Positions 17,422 through 26,587 of a stretch of 64,000 nt of DNA are shown piece by piece. The translations under genes and the position numbers were made by a program. Source of the DNA: Ochrobactrum sp. Marseille-Q0166 (GTDB taxonomy: Bacteria > Pseudomonadota > Alphaproteobacteria > Rhizobiales > Rhizobiaceae); the NCBI RefSeq assembly GCF_014397025.1, contig NZ_JACJUO010000002.1:1043501-1107500 (forward strand). The letters are read 5' to 3'. The notes below the pieces were generated by a model that was not told the DNA's origin, did no database searches, and saw only the letters and a program-made list of their open reading frames with translations. Within the stretch, counting starts at the first letter, position 1, and each line of letters begins with the position of its first letter.

Positions 17422-18305
17422 GACTGCCTCCGGCCTTCAAAGGCAAGTTGCCAGCGGCGTCCGAGAATGCTGATCGATATGACGGTGAGCGTGATAGCCA
17501 GGCCGGGCCAGACGCCAATCCACCAGGCAACACGCAGATAGTTTCGCGCTTCTGAGAGCATCGCACCCCATTCGGGAGCTGGTGGTTGCGGTCCCATGCC
17601 AAGAAAGCTCAAGCCCGCAGCGCTGATGATGGCTGTACCAAGTCCGATTGTTGCGAGGATCGGCACCTGTGCAATGGCGTGGGGCAATACATGCCGCAGT
17701 ACGAGGATATGGCGCTTCAATCCAAACGTCTTCGCCTGCTCGACATAGCCGCTCTGTGCAATAACAAAGGTCTGCGCTCGGACGACGCGGGCGAACCGTG
17801 GAATGATGGCGACCCCAAGCGCAAAGATCAGATTGATGGTGCCCGGTCCTGTGAACGAGATGAAGACCAGCGCCAGCAGCAGGTCTGGAAACGAAGACAC
17901 TACATCGAGAAAACGGGAAATTGCTTCATCGATCAGACCGCGCGATAATCCTGCCAAAAGCCCCAAAATCGAGCCAGCGATTGCTCCGATAGCCACCGCG
18001 CTAAAGCCGATCAGAACGGAATAGCGCGCGCCGTGAACCACGCGTGAAAAGACGTCGCGCCCCAGATGATCGGTGCCAAACCAATGTTCTGCCGAAGGTG
18101 GCAATTGTGCCTGTAGTGGATCGGCTAGCAACGGATCGGCTGTTATAAGCAAAGCTGGCCAGAGCGTTGCAAGCGCGATCAGTGCCAGAAAGAGCGATGG
18201 CAGTGCAAGTGCCGGGCGCGAAAGGACCAATTGGGCCAGATTACGTAAGCTTGTACCAGCCGGTTTTGCCGTCGAATGTGTTTCAAGTGCGGGGGTGACA
18301 CTCAT
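17418..18305 (-). CDS. Peptide-type ABC transporter permease (DppC-like)
   Basis: A 295-residue inner-membrane protein with the N-terminal DppC/OppC domain, GTDHLGRDVFSRVVHGAR near 95 and the EAA loop region around QAKTFGLKRHILVLRHVLPHA near 205. About six transmembrane segments. The stop overlaps the ATPase start; 3 bp separate it from the preceding permease. It pairs with that permease to form the translocation channel. Confidence 0.92.
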   Translation of the reverse strand: MSVTPALETHSTAKPAGTSLRNLAQLVLSRPALALPSLFLALIALATLWPALLITADPLLADPLQAQLPPSAEHWFGTDHLGRDVFSRVVHGARYSVLIGFSAVAIGAIAGSILGLLAGLSRGLIDEAISRFLDVVSSFPDLLLALVFISFTGPGTINLIFALGVAIIPRFARVVRAQTFVIAQSGYVEQAKTFGLKRHILVLRHVLPHAIAQVPILATIGLGTAIISAAGLSFLGMGPQPPAPEWGAMLSEARNYLRVAWWIGVWPGLAITLTVISISILGRRWQLAFEGRRQS

Positions 18306-18308
18306 GAC

Positions 18309-19316
18309 TTATCTCCGGCCTTCGGTTCTCAGGCGGGGATCAATCAGCAGATAGAGCACATCAACGATGGTGCTCATCAAGACATAGATAAACGCCGAGA
18401 AAATAGCGACAGCCAACACCACCGGCAGGTCGTGATAAAGCACTGCATCAACCGTGATACGTCCAAGACCGGGTCGACCGAATACGGCTTCGGTAATGAC
18501 CGCACCTGAAAGAAGCCCGCCAATCAGCCAGCCGGTCAGCGTTACCGCAGGCAAAGATGCATGGCGCAAACCATGTCGCAACCGCAGCACAAGATTGCTG
18601 GTTCCCCAGCTGCGAACGGTGAGCGCAAAGGGTTCTTCCAGCGCGCGTTCCAGACCTTCGCGCAGCACCTGTCCGATGACTGCCCCAAGAGACAAACCAA
18701 GTGACAAAGCGGGCAGAACGAGTGCTGCGAAATTCCTGTCGCCTGATACCGGAAACAGCTTGAGTGTGAAGGAGAAGACGAAGAGCAGCACAATTCCAAG
18801 CCAGAAGGATGGTGTTGAAATCAGCACAAGTTCTGTGCCGGCTGCGATTGAGTGCGGCAGTTTTTTACCGGCTGTCAAAACAGCGCTGCCAACAGCAAAA
18901 ACGATTGCCACAAAAAGCGCCGCACCTGCGAGTTTGAGTGTCGGCCACATCTGCGAGAACAGAAGTTGGGAAACATCCGTTTGCAGGTAATAAGAACGGC
19001 CGAAGTCGCCATGCAGAATACGTCCAAGATAGGAGAGGTACTGCACGAAAATGGGATCATCCAGACCCCATTCTGCACGAATGGCAGCTTCGACTTCTGG
19101 CGTACGCAACTGCTCGCCAATCAAGATGCTGACGATATCACCGGGCGCAAGATGGACGCTGATGAAGCTCAGTGTGATCGCGGCCCAAAGTACCAGCAGG
19201 CCTGAACTTATGCGCAGGGTGATTTGTCCCGTAAGGCTGTTGCGCGGGACTCCAAAACGCCGGGGCAACCAGCTTGCGGGTGCGCGACCGATGGTCGTGG
19301 TATTTTCAGCATCCAT
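18309..19316 (-). CDS. Peptide-type ABC transporter permease (DppB-like)
   Basis: A 335-residue permease with the DppB/OppB N-terminus (ITLSFISVHLAPGDIVSILIG), a periplasmic loop with DDPIFVQYLSYLGRILHGDFGRS, and a C-terminal block ending VDVLYLLIDPRLRTEGRR, all standard for this family. It is preceded by a 42-bp gap with a small imperfect hairpin (GTCC-GCA-GGAC, around 19341-19350) after the second binding-protein gene. Confidence 0.92.
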   Translation of the reverse strand: MDAENTTTIGRAPASWLPRRFGVPRNSLTGQITLRISSGLLVLWAAITLSFISVHLAPGDIVSILIGEQLRTPEVEAAIRAEWGLDDPIFVQYLSYLGRILHGDFGRSYYLQTDVSQLLFSQMWPTLKLAGAALFVAIVFAVGSAVLTAGKKLPHSIAAGTELVLISTPSFWLGIVLLFVFSFTLKLFPVSGDRNFAALVLPALSLGLSLGAVIGQVLREGLERALEEPFALTVRSWGTSNLVLRLRHGLRHASLPAVTLTGWLIGGLLSGAVITEAVFGRPGLGRITVDAVLYHDLPVVLAVAIFSAFIYVLMSTIVDVLYLLIDPRLRTEGRR

Positions 19317-19358
19317 GATCTGTAGCTCCTCTGTGCCGAAGTCCGCAGGACGGCGTGT

Positions 19359-20981
19359 TTATTCGCTGCGCCAGATGTCGTAAGCCCTTTCAGGAAGTTG
19401 CTTGAACGGACGGAAGCTGATGCCTTTGACATAGCTCGCAGCAGCAACCTGGTCTTCAGGCTCATAGAGCGGCAGGGCATAGGCCTGATCCAGAATGGCG
19501 AAGTTTTGCAGCTTGCTGTAAAGCTCAAACCGCTTCGCCTGGTCGAGCGTCGAGGCGGCTTCATTCAGCCATTGTGCCAATTCAGGTGCCGAAGCACGGC
19601 TGTAATTGATGTATCCGCCCTTATCGAGTGGCAGGTAATGCAACTCGATATCGATGGCATCGGTTGGTGTGTTGGAATTGGCAATTGAGCCAAATTCGCC
19701 CGTCTTGCGGCGATCCGTATAAGTTCCGGCATCCACATAAACGATCTTGAGATCAATGCCCGCACTCTGGCGCGCCTGTGCCTGCAAAGCCTGCAACAGA
19801 ACGTCACGCTGATCACGCACCGTTGCCTGTGCCTGAACAACTTCAATGGTCAGCGGCTTGCCGTCCTTGGTGCGGAAGCCTTCCGCATTGCGTTCGGTCC
19901 AGCCCGCTTCGTCAAGAAGCTTGTTGGCAAGCTCTGGATCAGCACCGTATTTTCCTTCGATGCTTTTGTCGTAGAATTGTGGATCAATCGGCGAAGTGAT
20001 GCCCCATGCGCGAGTGCGTTCCCCCCGATAGACGGACTTGAGAATCGCATCGACATCAAGCGCAGCAACCAGCGCCTTGCGAACATTCAGCTCCTGCGTC
20101 GGCCCCCACTCGACATTGAGGAAAAGCGAATAAGGTGTGCCGGTATTCAAGGCTGTCTGATAAGTGAAATCAGGATTATCCTTGAACAAGGCTGCATCAT
20201 TGCCGGACACACCTTCAATGACATCAACCTGACCCGAAGTCAGCGCACCTGTTCTCACTGAGGACTCGCCTAAGAAGCGATATGTCACTTCATCAAGATA
20301 GGCCGGACCCTGATGGCCGGCATTTGCCGGTGCCCAGTTGTAATCCGGGTTCTTAACGAAATTGAGTTCCTGCCCCTTGGCATAACGTTTCAGAATGAAA
20401 GGGCCAGTGCCTGCGATCTGAGGGCCGCCGGATTTGATTTCGTCTGATTTGAATGCAGCGGGCGAGAGAATTTCGAGGCCGGCGATATAATCGAGAAACG
20501 GCGCGTAAACGCTTTTGAGTGTGAAGCTGACTGTGTTGTCATCAAGCGCCTTCACATCCGCAATGCGCGACACTGGCCCGGTGCTCGTGCTACCGGAATA
20601 GGCCGGATCTTTGAGCGCCGTAATGTTGGCAATGATGGCTTGCGCGTTTAGCTTCTCGCCGTCCGTGAACTTCACATCATCGCGCAGCGTGAATGTGTAG
20701 GTTTTGCCGTCGTCTGAAATCTTATGGTCTTTCGCAAGCCACGGCACATAACCGCCGTTAGCCGTGCGTGCGAGAAGCGATTCATAAGCATTGCGCAGCA
20801 GAAGCTTGGTCTTGTCCTGACCATTAAGTTGAGGATTAAGCGTTGCGGGCTGAGTTTCAACACCCCAGACCAGCTTGCCACCTTCAACGGGTTTCACATC
20901 TTCCGCAAAAGCGATTTTTGGCAGCGCGACCGCTGCAAGAAGTGCGGTTCCAAGTGTTAGAAAATATCGGCGATTAAGCAT
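19359..20981 (-). CDS. Family 5 extracellular solute-binding protein
   Basis: A 540-residue periplasmic binding protein of the DppA/OppA family. The N-terminus NRRYFLTLG with a hydrophobic run to about residue 26 resembles a twin-arginine signal. The mature core has GGKLVWGVETQPATLNPQL and KFTDGEKLNAQA, and ends QLPERAYDIWRSE. It is a clear tandem paralogue of the adjacent upstream gene: blocks such as RNAYESLLART, NPDYNWAPANAGHQGPAYLD and RTKDGKPLTIEVVQ recur there almost unchanged. The two proteins probably deliver related ligands to one permease pair. Confidence 0.92.
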   Translation of the reverse strand: MLNRRYFLTLGTALLAAVALPKIAFAEDVKPVEGGKLVWGVETQPATLNPQLNGQDKTKLLLRNAYESLLARTANGGYVPWLAKDHKISDDGKTYTFTLRDDVKFTDGEKLNAQAIIANITALKDPAYSGSTSTGPVSRIADVKALDDNTVSFTLKSVYAPFLDYIAGLEILSPAAFKSDEIKSGGPQIAGTGPFILKRYAKGQELNFVKNPDYNWAPANAGHQGPAYLDEVTYRFLGESSVRTGALTSGQVDVIEGVSGNDAALFKDNPDFTYQTALNTGTPYSLFLNVEWGPTQELNVRKALVAALDVDAILKSVYRGERTRAWGITSPIDPQFYDKSIEGKYGADPELANKLLDEAGWTERNAEGFRTKDGKPLTIEVVQAQATVRDQRDVLLQALQAQARQSAGIDLKIVYVDAGTYTDRRKTGEFGSIANSNTPTDAIDIELHYLPLDKGGYINYSRASAPELAQWLNEAASTLDQAKRFELYSKLQNFAILDQAYALPLYEPEDQVAAASYVKGISFRPFKQLPERAYDIWRSE

Positions 20982-21008
20982 GTTCGGTCTCTCTTGAGAG
21001 GAATGGAA

Positions 21009-22640
21009 TTAATCCTGAAGCCAGATGTCGTAAGCATTTTCGGGAAGCCGCTTGAAAGGACGGAAACCGATGCCTTTTACGCGCGATGCTGCAACAATCT
21101 GATCGGCTGGCACATAGAGCGGCAGGCCATAAGCCTGATCGAGCAGTGCGAAGCGTTGCAGTTCTGCGTAAGTCTCGAAGCGCTTTTGAGCGTCGAGCGT
21201 GGAAGCGCCCTGATCCAGCCACTCGGAAACCTTCGGGTCTTCAGTTCGACTGTAGTTGATCGAGCCACCCTTATTGCGTGGCAGATAATGGAAGTAGATC
21301 GTAACGCCGTTTTCCTGCGTCGTGGTCGAGTTTGGAATTATCCCGTATTCGCCGTCTTTCTGGCGGTTGGAATAGGTGCCCGCATCGACATATTGCAGCG
21401 CAATATCAATGCCCGCATTCTGTCGGGCCTGTGCCTGTACCGCCTGCAACAGTATATCTCGCTGGTCGCGCACGGTGGATTGTGACTGAACAACCTCAAT
21501 CGTCAGACGCTTACCGTCTTTGGTGCGGAACCCGTCTGCATCGCGTTCTGTCCAGCCCGCATCATCGAGAAGCTTGTTGGCAAGGTCCGGGTTGAAACCG
21601 TAAGTGCCTTCAATCGACTTGTCGTAAAAGTCGGTATCGGCAGGGGTGAGAATGCCCCAGGCACGTTCGCGTTCACCCCGATAAACCGACTGAATGATGC
21701 GCTCAACATCAATTGCAGCCAGAACTGCCTTGCGCACATTGATGTCAGAAGTGGGCGCGCGGGTGATGTTGAGATAGAGCGTGTAAGGTGTTCCGGTGTT
21801 GATTGAAGTTTGATAGCTAAACTCCGGATTATCCTTGAAAAGCTGGGCATCATTGCCCGGAATGCCTTCGGCTGCATCGATCTGCCCGGAGGTGAGCGCG
21901 CCGATACGCACTGAGGATTCAGGCAGGAAACGATAGGTCACATCATCAAGATAGGCCGGACCCTGATGGGCGGCATTTTCGGGTGCCCAATTATAGTCGG
22001 GGTTCTTGACGAAGCGGATTTCCTGACCCTTGACATATCGGTCGATGATAAAAGGGCCGGTTCCGGCGATTTCTTTTCCGCCGGCCTTCAGCTGAGCAGA
22101 CTCGAATGCTTTGGGTGAGATCAGTTCAATACCCGCCGCGCCATCCAGAAAAGGGGCGTAAACACGGTCAACTTTGATAACGACGGTTAGGGGATCAACC
22201 GCCTCTACTGAGCTGACGCGTGCAACATGGCCTGCACTGATGCTACCCGAATAGGTCGGTTCTTTAAGTTTGTTGAAGTTGAGAGCAACAGCCGCCGCGT
22301 CGAATTTCTCCCCATCCGAAAACTTCACACCGTCGCGCAGTTTAAATGTATAGGTCTTGCCGTCTTCAGAGACTTCGTAGCTCTTGGCGAGCCATGGTAC
22401 ATAACCACCCTCCGGTGTGCGGGCCAAAAGGGATTCATAGCTGTTGCGTAAAATAAGCTTGGCCTTGGCCTGACCATTCAAATGTGGGTTGAGCGTGCTT
22501 GGCTCTGTCTCCACACCCCATGTGAAAGAGCCACCACTGACCGGTTCAGTCCCCGACTGTGCGAAAGCAATACCAGCTCCGGCGGAAAGAGTGAGCGCAA
22601 GGGCACTGAGCCCACCCAGTAAAAATCTTCTTGTTACCAC
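21009..22640 (-). CDS. Family 5 extracellular solute-binding protein (tandem paralogue)
   Basis: A 543-residue paralogue of the next gene with a similar signal peptide (TRRFLLGG plus hydrophobic stretch to AFAQ). It starts with GTG at 22640. Conserved blocks with its twin include SLLARTPEGGYVPWLAKSY, KNPDYNWAPENAAHQGPAYL and RTKDGKRLTIEVVQSQ, while loops such as TTTQENGVTIYFHYLPRN differ, suggesting related but distinct ligands. It sits second in the operon after the MsnO8-type monooxygenase (32-bp gap) and before its twin (27-bp gap). Confidence 0.92.
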   Translation of the reverse strand: MVTRRFLLGGLSALALTLSAGAGIAFAQSGTEPVSGGSFTWGVETEPSTLNPHLNGQAKAKLILRNSYESLLARTPEGGYVPWLAKSYEVSEDGKTYTFKLRDGVKFSDGEKFDAAAVALNFNKLKEPTYSGSISAGHVARVSSVEAVDPLTVVIKVDRVYAPFLDGAAGIELISPKAFESAQLKAGGKEIAGTGPFIIDRYVKGQEIRFVKNPDYNWAPENAAHQGPAYLDDVTYRFLPESSVRIGALTSGQIDAAEGIPGNDAQLFKDNPEFSYQTSINTGTPYTLYLNITRAPTSDINVRKAVLAAIDVERIIQSVYRGERERAWGILTPADTDFYDKSIEGTYGFNPDLANKLLDDAGWTERDADGFRTKDGKRLTIEVVQSQSTVRDQRDILLQAVQAQARQNAGIDIALQYVDAGTYSNRQKDGEYGIIPNSTTTQENGVTIYFHYLPRNKGGSINYSRTEDPKVSEWLDQGASTLDAQKRFETYAELQRFALLDQAYGLPLYVPADQIVAASRVKGIGFRPFKRLPENAYDIWLQD

Positions 22641-22672
22641 GTTGAATATCCAGTTTGGGGGATTGAAAGGTT

Positions 22673-23674
22673 TTATGCCGCGATGGCCGGGCGAGCATTG
22701 GCGAGAAGCTCAATGGTTCTGAGACGGTGGGCGCCATCAGCAACCGGACAATCGACAATAAATTCTGTGACGCCGAAGTCCCGATGAAGTTGCGCTAGCT
22801 CTGCATGGACATGCTGTGGCGTTCCGCGAATGACATGCGGTGTCCGTTCTTCGATCGTATAGTGCGTGGCGCCTGCCTGTTTTGCATATTCGACCGCCTG
22901 CTCTTCGCTGCCCACATTGACAGGTTGCAAGCCTTCAACCGAAACGCGGAATCGCCGAATATCGCCAATCAGCCGTTCGGCCTCTTGATCGCTGTCTGCC
23001 ACGATAATGCTGACTGCAAGTATTGCAGGCCGATGCGCAATCGCCCGGTAAGCCACAAGTGCAGCCTTTATTGCTTCGGCATCACCCTGAATATGCCCGG
23101 CATAAACAAATTCCCAGTCGAGGCGGGCGGCAAGTTCGGCACTTTCAATACTGGCACCAAGAAGAAATGTTTCCGGCTTTTGCGGTGGAACCGGATAAGC
23201 TTCGAGATGACTCTCCTCATCAGATCCTGCGTTATCATGACTGAGATAGCGATCCAGTTCAGTCAACTGCGTCTCAAAGGAAGGCTTTTTCGCCGGATCA
23301 TAAGCTCCCTGCAAAGCACGCGTTGAAAGCGGCAAACCACCCGGCGCTTTTCCCACGCCCAGATCAACTCGCCCCGGTGCCAGCGAAGACAGAAGATTGA
23401 AATTTTCGGCAACCTTATAGGCGCTGTAATGCTGGAGCATGACACCACCCGACCCAATCCTGATGCGTTTCGTATGAGCGAGTAGAAATCCAATCAGCAC
23501 TTCAGGCGATGAACTCGCCAGAGCGGGAGAATTATGGTGTTCGGCTACCCAGAAGCGTCTGAAGCCTGCCTGTTCTGCCCTCTGCGCAAGTGCAACCGTT
23601 CGGCTTAGAGCTGCTCTGGCATCTTCTCCGCCTTGAATTGGGCTCTTATCAAGAAAGCTAAGCGCGTAAGGCAT
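22673..23674 (-). CDS. LLM flavin monooxygenase, MsnO8-type
   Basis: A 333-residue luciferase-like monooxygenase of the short, alkanal-monooxygenase-like MsnO8 group: RRFWVAEHHNSPALASSSPEVLIG near 40 and APGRVDLGVGKAPGG near 105 are diagnostic. It begins with a good GAGGATT site before ATG 23674 and is the first gene of the minus-strand operon, so it may act early in the pathway. A related MsnO8-type protein (YtmO) lies in the Bacillus S-substituted-cysteine operon; that parallel is inference only. Confidence 0.9.
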   Translation of the reverse strand: MPYALSFLDKSPIQGGEDARAALSRTVALAQRAEQAGFRRFWVAEHHNSPALASSSPEVLIGFLLAHTKRIRIGSGGVMLQHYSAYKVAENFNLLSSLAPGRVDLGVGKAPGGLPLSTRALQGAYDPAKKPSFETQLTELDRYLSHDNAGSDEESHLEAYPVPPQKPETFLLGASIESAELAARLDWEFVYAGHIQGDAEAIKAALVAYRAIAHRPAILAVSIIVADSDQEAERLIGDIRRFRVSVEGLQPVNVGSEEQAVEYAKQAGATHYTIEERTPHVIRGTPQHVHAELAQLHRDFGVTEFIVDCPVADGAHRLRTIELLANARPAIAA

Positions 23675-23892
23675 GTAATCCTCATCAGTAAACCTATTGA
23701 AGATATAGCCTATGGTTTTTGTCTATCTTTAATCGAGAAACGTTGTTCCAATATTATGTCAATATTTAAACGTTCATATCGTGCAAATGTAAAAATAAAT
23801 ATGCAATCTGAATGGTAGATACTTCGATATGATTGGATATGTTCTTCTTAGAATGGTCGATTTTGAAGTATCTGTTTTCTCGGAGGCCTTTA
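23675..23892. promoter_or_regulatory. Divergent control region of the LLM cluster
   Basis: This 218-bp AT-rich gap separates the two divergent LLM operons and must contain both promoters. It holds inverted arms AGATACTTC (23817-23825) and GAAGTATCT (23865-23873) in the leader of the plus-strand operon. It also holds the short pair AATATT-atgtc-AATATT near 23751. No regulator gene is adjacent. Confidence 0.55.
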
Positions 23893-24519
23893 ATGGTAGA
23901 TATTATTTCTCAATCGTCTCTTCTGGATCCTGCGGCGCAGCCTCTCATAGACGGGCTGGTTTATGAATATGACAGCCGTTATGCGAATCTGGATCGACCG
24001 GGTGGCGCGCGCGCCGAGATTCTGCGCTATCCTGCGGAAGCGTTTGAACCGCCACTCGGCGGTTTTCTGCTGCTTCAGCGCGATGGGGAAACCATCGCCG
24101 GAGGCGCTTACATGAGCCACGACGATGAAACTGTCGAACTCAAGCGTATCTGGACGGCGTCGCATTTGCGCCGGCAGGGGCTGGCGCGTCGTATCGTTTT
24201 GGCCCTCGAAGAAAGCGCTGGGGAGTTGGGTTACACACGTGCCTATCTCTCCACCGGCTTTCGCCAGCCTGAGGCAGCAGCGCTTTATATTTCGCTCGGC
24301 TATCGTCCACTTTTCGATACATCAGCGGATGTTCAGCACTATCGCTCATTGCCCTTTGAAAAGCACATCGGCACCAAACTGGGACAGCCAGTCTCCACAC
24401 CGGTTTATCCCCCATCGTCCTCATTTGAAGAGGCAACCCAACGTGTGCAGGAACGCAAAGCGAAGCAGGAAGCAAAAATTCTCGCGCGGCTTCAAAGTTA
24501 TCGCGAAGCAGCAGCCTAA
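23893..24519 (+). CDS. GNAT-family N-acetyltransferase
   Basis: A 208-residue protein with a GNAT core. The acetyl-CoA loop is LRRQGLARRIVLALEE (about 91-106), preceded by the beta-strand ETVELKRIWT and followed by RQPEAAALYISLGYRP. It ends in a charged coiled-coil tail (EEATQRVQERKAKQEAKILARLQ). ATG 23893 is preferred over an upstream in-frame ATG because GGAGG lies six bases ahead. It is the first gene of the plus-strand LLM operon. An acetyltransferase next to LLM monooxygenases recalls pathways where a substituted amino acid is N-acetylated before oxidative cleavage. Confidence 0.88.
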   Translation: MVDIISQSSLLDPAAQPLIDGLVYEYDSRYANLDRPGGARAEILRYPAEAFEPPLGGFLLLQRDGETIAGGAYMSHDDETVELKRIWTASHLRRQGLARRIVLALEESAGELGYTRAYLSTGFRQPEAAALYISLGYRPLFDTSADVQHYRSLPFEKHIGTKLGQPVSTPVYPPSSSFEEATQRVQERKAKQEAKILARLQSYREAAA

Positions 24520-24531
24520 AAGGAAATGAGT

Positions 24532-25560
24532 ATGCCACTTTCAAATATTGAACATTTTGCCTTCCTCATTCCCGGCAGTCATCACGAGAATGATCCCGCA
24601 CGAGGTTTGGAGGATACGCTTCAGCTTTTCGAGCACGGAGAGCGGCTGGGATATGATAGTGCCTGGGTGCGGCAACGGCATCTGGAACGCGGTATTTCAT
24701 CTGCCGCGACATTCCTTGCTGCCGCTTCGCAGCGGACGAAAAACATCGGCCTCGGTACTGCGGTCATTCAGCTTGGTTATGAAAACCCATTCCGATTGGC
24801 CGAAGACCTTGCAACTGTGGACCTGCTCTCAAAGGGCAGGCTGAATGTCGGTGTTTCTGTCGGTGCCCCACCGTTTGCACATCTGATCGCAGATTTTGTG
24901 GATGAAGCGCCGATCGCCGATTACAGTCATACGCGTGCAGAAAAACTGGCTCAAGCCTTGCGGTCAGAACCGCTTTCGGACGAAACGGAAGCAGGCAATG
25001 CCGCTGGCGCACAAATCCCGCGTTTAAGACCCTTTGCCAGGGGGCTGACCGACCGTCTGTGGTATGGCGGCGGATCGCAGAATTCTGCACGTTGGGCGGG
25101 ACAGGCGGGATTTAACCTTCTGACGGGCAACATTGTCAGCGGTGAAAATACGGATGATTTCCTGACGGCCCAAAAAGCCTTGATTGAACGCTTTCAGAGG
25201 GAATGGGCGCATGAGCGCGCGCCGCGCGTCGCGCTCGGCCGGGTGATCCTGCCCACGGACAGCGCGAGTCCTGATGCGCGTCGTCGCTATACGGAATTTG
25301 CCGCAGAACGCGACAAGCGAACCGGTTTCGCGCATGGTCCGCGCCGCACATTGTTTCTGCCTGACATTGTGGGGACGACAGAGCAAATTCTGGAAACACT
25401 GGCCGCCGATCCTGTTTTACCGCTTGTCTCCGAATTCCGGCTGGAGTTGCCATACGAGTTTCATGCGGAGGATTATGCGCAAATTCTCACAGACTTTGCG
25501 CGGCTTCTTCCTGCTTCGGAAACAAGGAAGCCGGAGTTGAGCGTGGTTCGCGCCGGGTAG
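24532..25560 (+). CDS. LLM flavin-dependent oxidoreductase
   Basis: A 342-residue luciferase-like protein: LFEHGERLGYDSAWVRQRHLE near 30, TKNIGLGTAVIQLGYENPFR near 68 and LSKGRLNVGVSVGAPP near 100 are the usual strands and loops of the family. Two in-frame ATGs lie at 24526 and 24532; the second has AGGA at proper spacing and is chosen. It follows the GNAT gene by 12 bp. It is not of the NtaA subfamily and its reaction is unknown. Confidence 0.87.
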   Translation: MPLSNIEHFAFLIPGSHHENDPARGLEDTLQLFEHGERLGYDSAWVRQRHLERGISSAATFLAAASQRTKNIGLGTAVIQLGYENPFRLAEDLATVDLLSKGRLNVGVSVGAPPFAHLIADFVDEAPIADYSHTRAEKLAQALRSEPLSDETEAGNAAGAQIPRLRPFARGLTDRLWYGGGSQNSARWAGQAGFNLLTGNIVSGENTDDFLTAQKALIERFQREWAHERAPRVALGRVILPTDSASPDARRRYTEFAAERDKRTGFAHGPRRTLFLPDIVGTTEQILETLAADPVLPLVSEFRLELPYEFHAEDYAQILTDFARLLPASETRKPELSVVRAG

Positions 25561-25595
25561 CCCTGCAATCCATTCATTATGATCGGAATACAATC

Positions 25596-26570
25596 ATGAC
25601 GCAGTCTAAAGCTCTGCTTCTGGGCGTGGGTATCAGCGCCGCCACCACACCTCAAACAGGCAAAAAGCAAACGCGTCAGTTCTGGACGGAACTGATAAAA
25701 CCGTTTGATACTGCGTTTGCATTTCTGACGCTGGAAGATGAGTTTGCACACAAGGAGGGCGATGGGCTGGATGCCATCTTGCTGGCAAACTGGCTGGCGC
25801 CACGCCTCACCAATATCGGCATTATCGCCGGCGCTTCGCTGAATTTTCTGGAACCGTTTCACGTTTCCACCGCCATTGCTACGCTTGATTATGTCAGCGA
25901 GGGGCGTGCCGGGCTTCTTGCGCAGCAGCTCACGGATCAACGCAATCTGGAAGCTCGCAAGGCGCTGGGATCGTTGAATGGGTATCCGTCGCTTGATCAA
26001 CAGTCGCTGAAAACAGATACCGAAGACGCAATCGAAGTTATTCGCAGGCTTTGGGATAGCTGGGAAGACGATGCCGTCATCCGTGATCAGCAAACACAGC
26101 GTTTTCTCGACGCATCCAAGCTTCATTACATTAATTTCGAAAGCGATAATTTCCGCATACTTGGGCCTTCGATCACACCGCGTCCGCCACAGGGGCAGCC
26201 GGTTGTGGCCGCCACACTTTCAAACCTTGATGAACTGAATATCACCCGTGGTGCGGATGTAATTTTTGTTCCAGCAGATGAGCAGCTTATCAGTGTTGCG
26301 AATGCCGCACCGTTTGTCGTCGCCGATCTCGTGGTTTCTGACAAACCAACTGTTCAGGACACCATCGACGCTGCCACCGAAATCCAAGCGTGGGGCGCTT
26401 CGGGTATAAGGTTAGTGCTCTCCGACCCACAATTGCAAAGCGATTTCGTTCTCAAGGAACTGCTGCCCGCATTGCAGGCGCAAAAGCTTGTTCACATCGG
26501 TGAAGGCACTACGCTGCGGTCGCGGTTCGGCCTGCCGGATGCAATCAATCGTTACTCGACAGCCGCCTGA
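25596..26570 (+). CDS. Divergent, short LLM-family oxidoreductase
   Basis: A 324-residue protein with NtaA-like features (FAFLTLEDEFAHKEGDGLDAI, RRLWDSWEDDAVIRDQQT, FRILGPSITPRPPQGQPVV). It is about 100 residues shorter than NtaA-type neighbours and the normally conserved GRAGWNxVTS stretch reads GRAGLLAQQLTDQ. The C-terminus ends at IGEGTTLRSRFGLP, which corresponds to the family end, so the deletions are internal rather than a truncation by frameshift. It may have altered flavin or substrate binding or act with a neighbour. Confidence 0.8.
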   Translation: MTQSKALLLGVGISAATTPQTGKKQTRQFWTELIKPFDTAFAFLTLEDEFAHKEGDGLDAILLANWLAPRLTNIGIIAGASLNFLEPFHVSTAIATLDYVSEGRAGLLAQQLTDQRNLEARKALGSLNGYPSLDQQSLKTDTEDAIEVIRRLWDSWEDDAVIRDQQTQRFLDASKLHYINFESDNFRILGPSITPRPPQGQPVVAATLSNLDELNITRGADVIFVPADEQLISVANAAPFVVADLVVSDKPTVQDTIDAATEIQAWGASGIRLVLSDPQLQSDFVLKELLPALQAQKLVHIGEGTTLRSRFGLPDAINRYSTAA

Positions 26571-26587
26571 ATGAGGGAACCGGGAAA

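Noticed and set aside
25596..26570. Interpretation of the short LLM gene as frameshifted pseudogene
   Set aside because: The frame is continuous, both termini match the family, spacing to neighbours is operon-like and no homologous remnant is seen in other frames.
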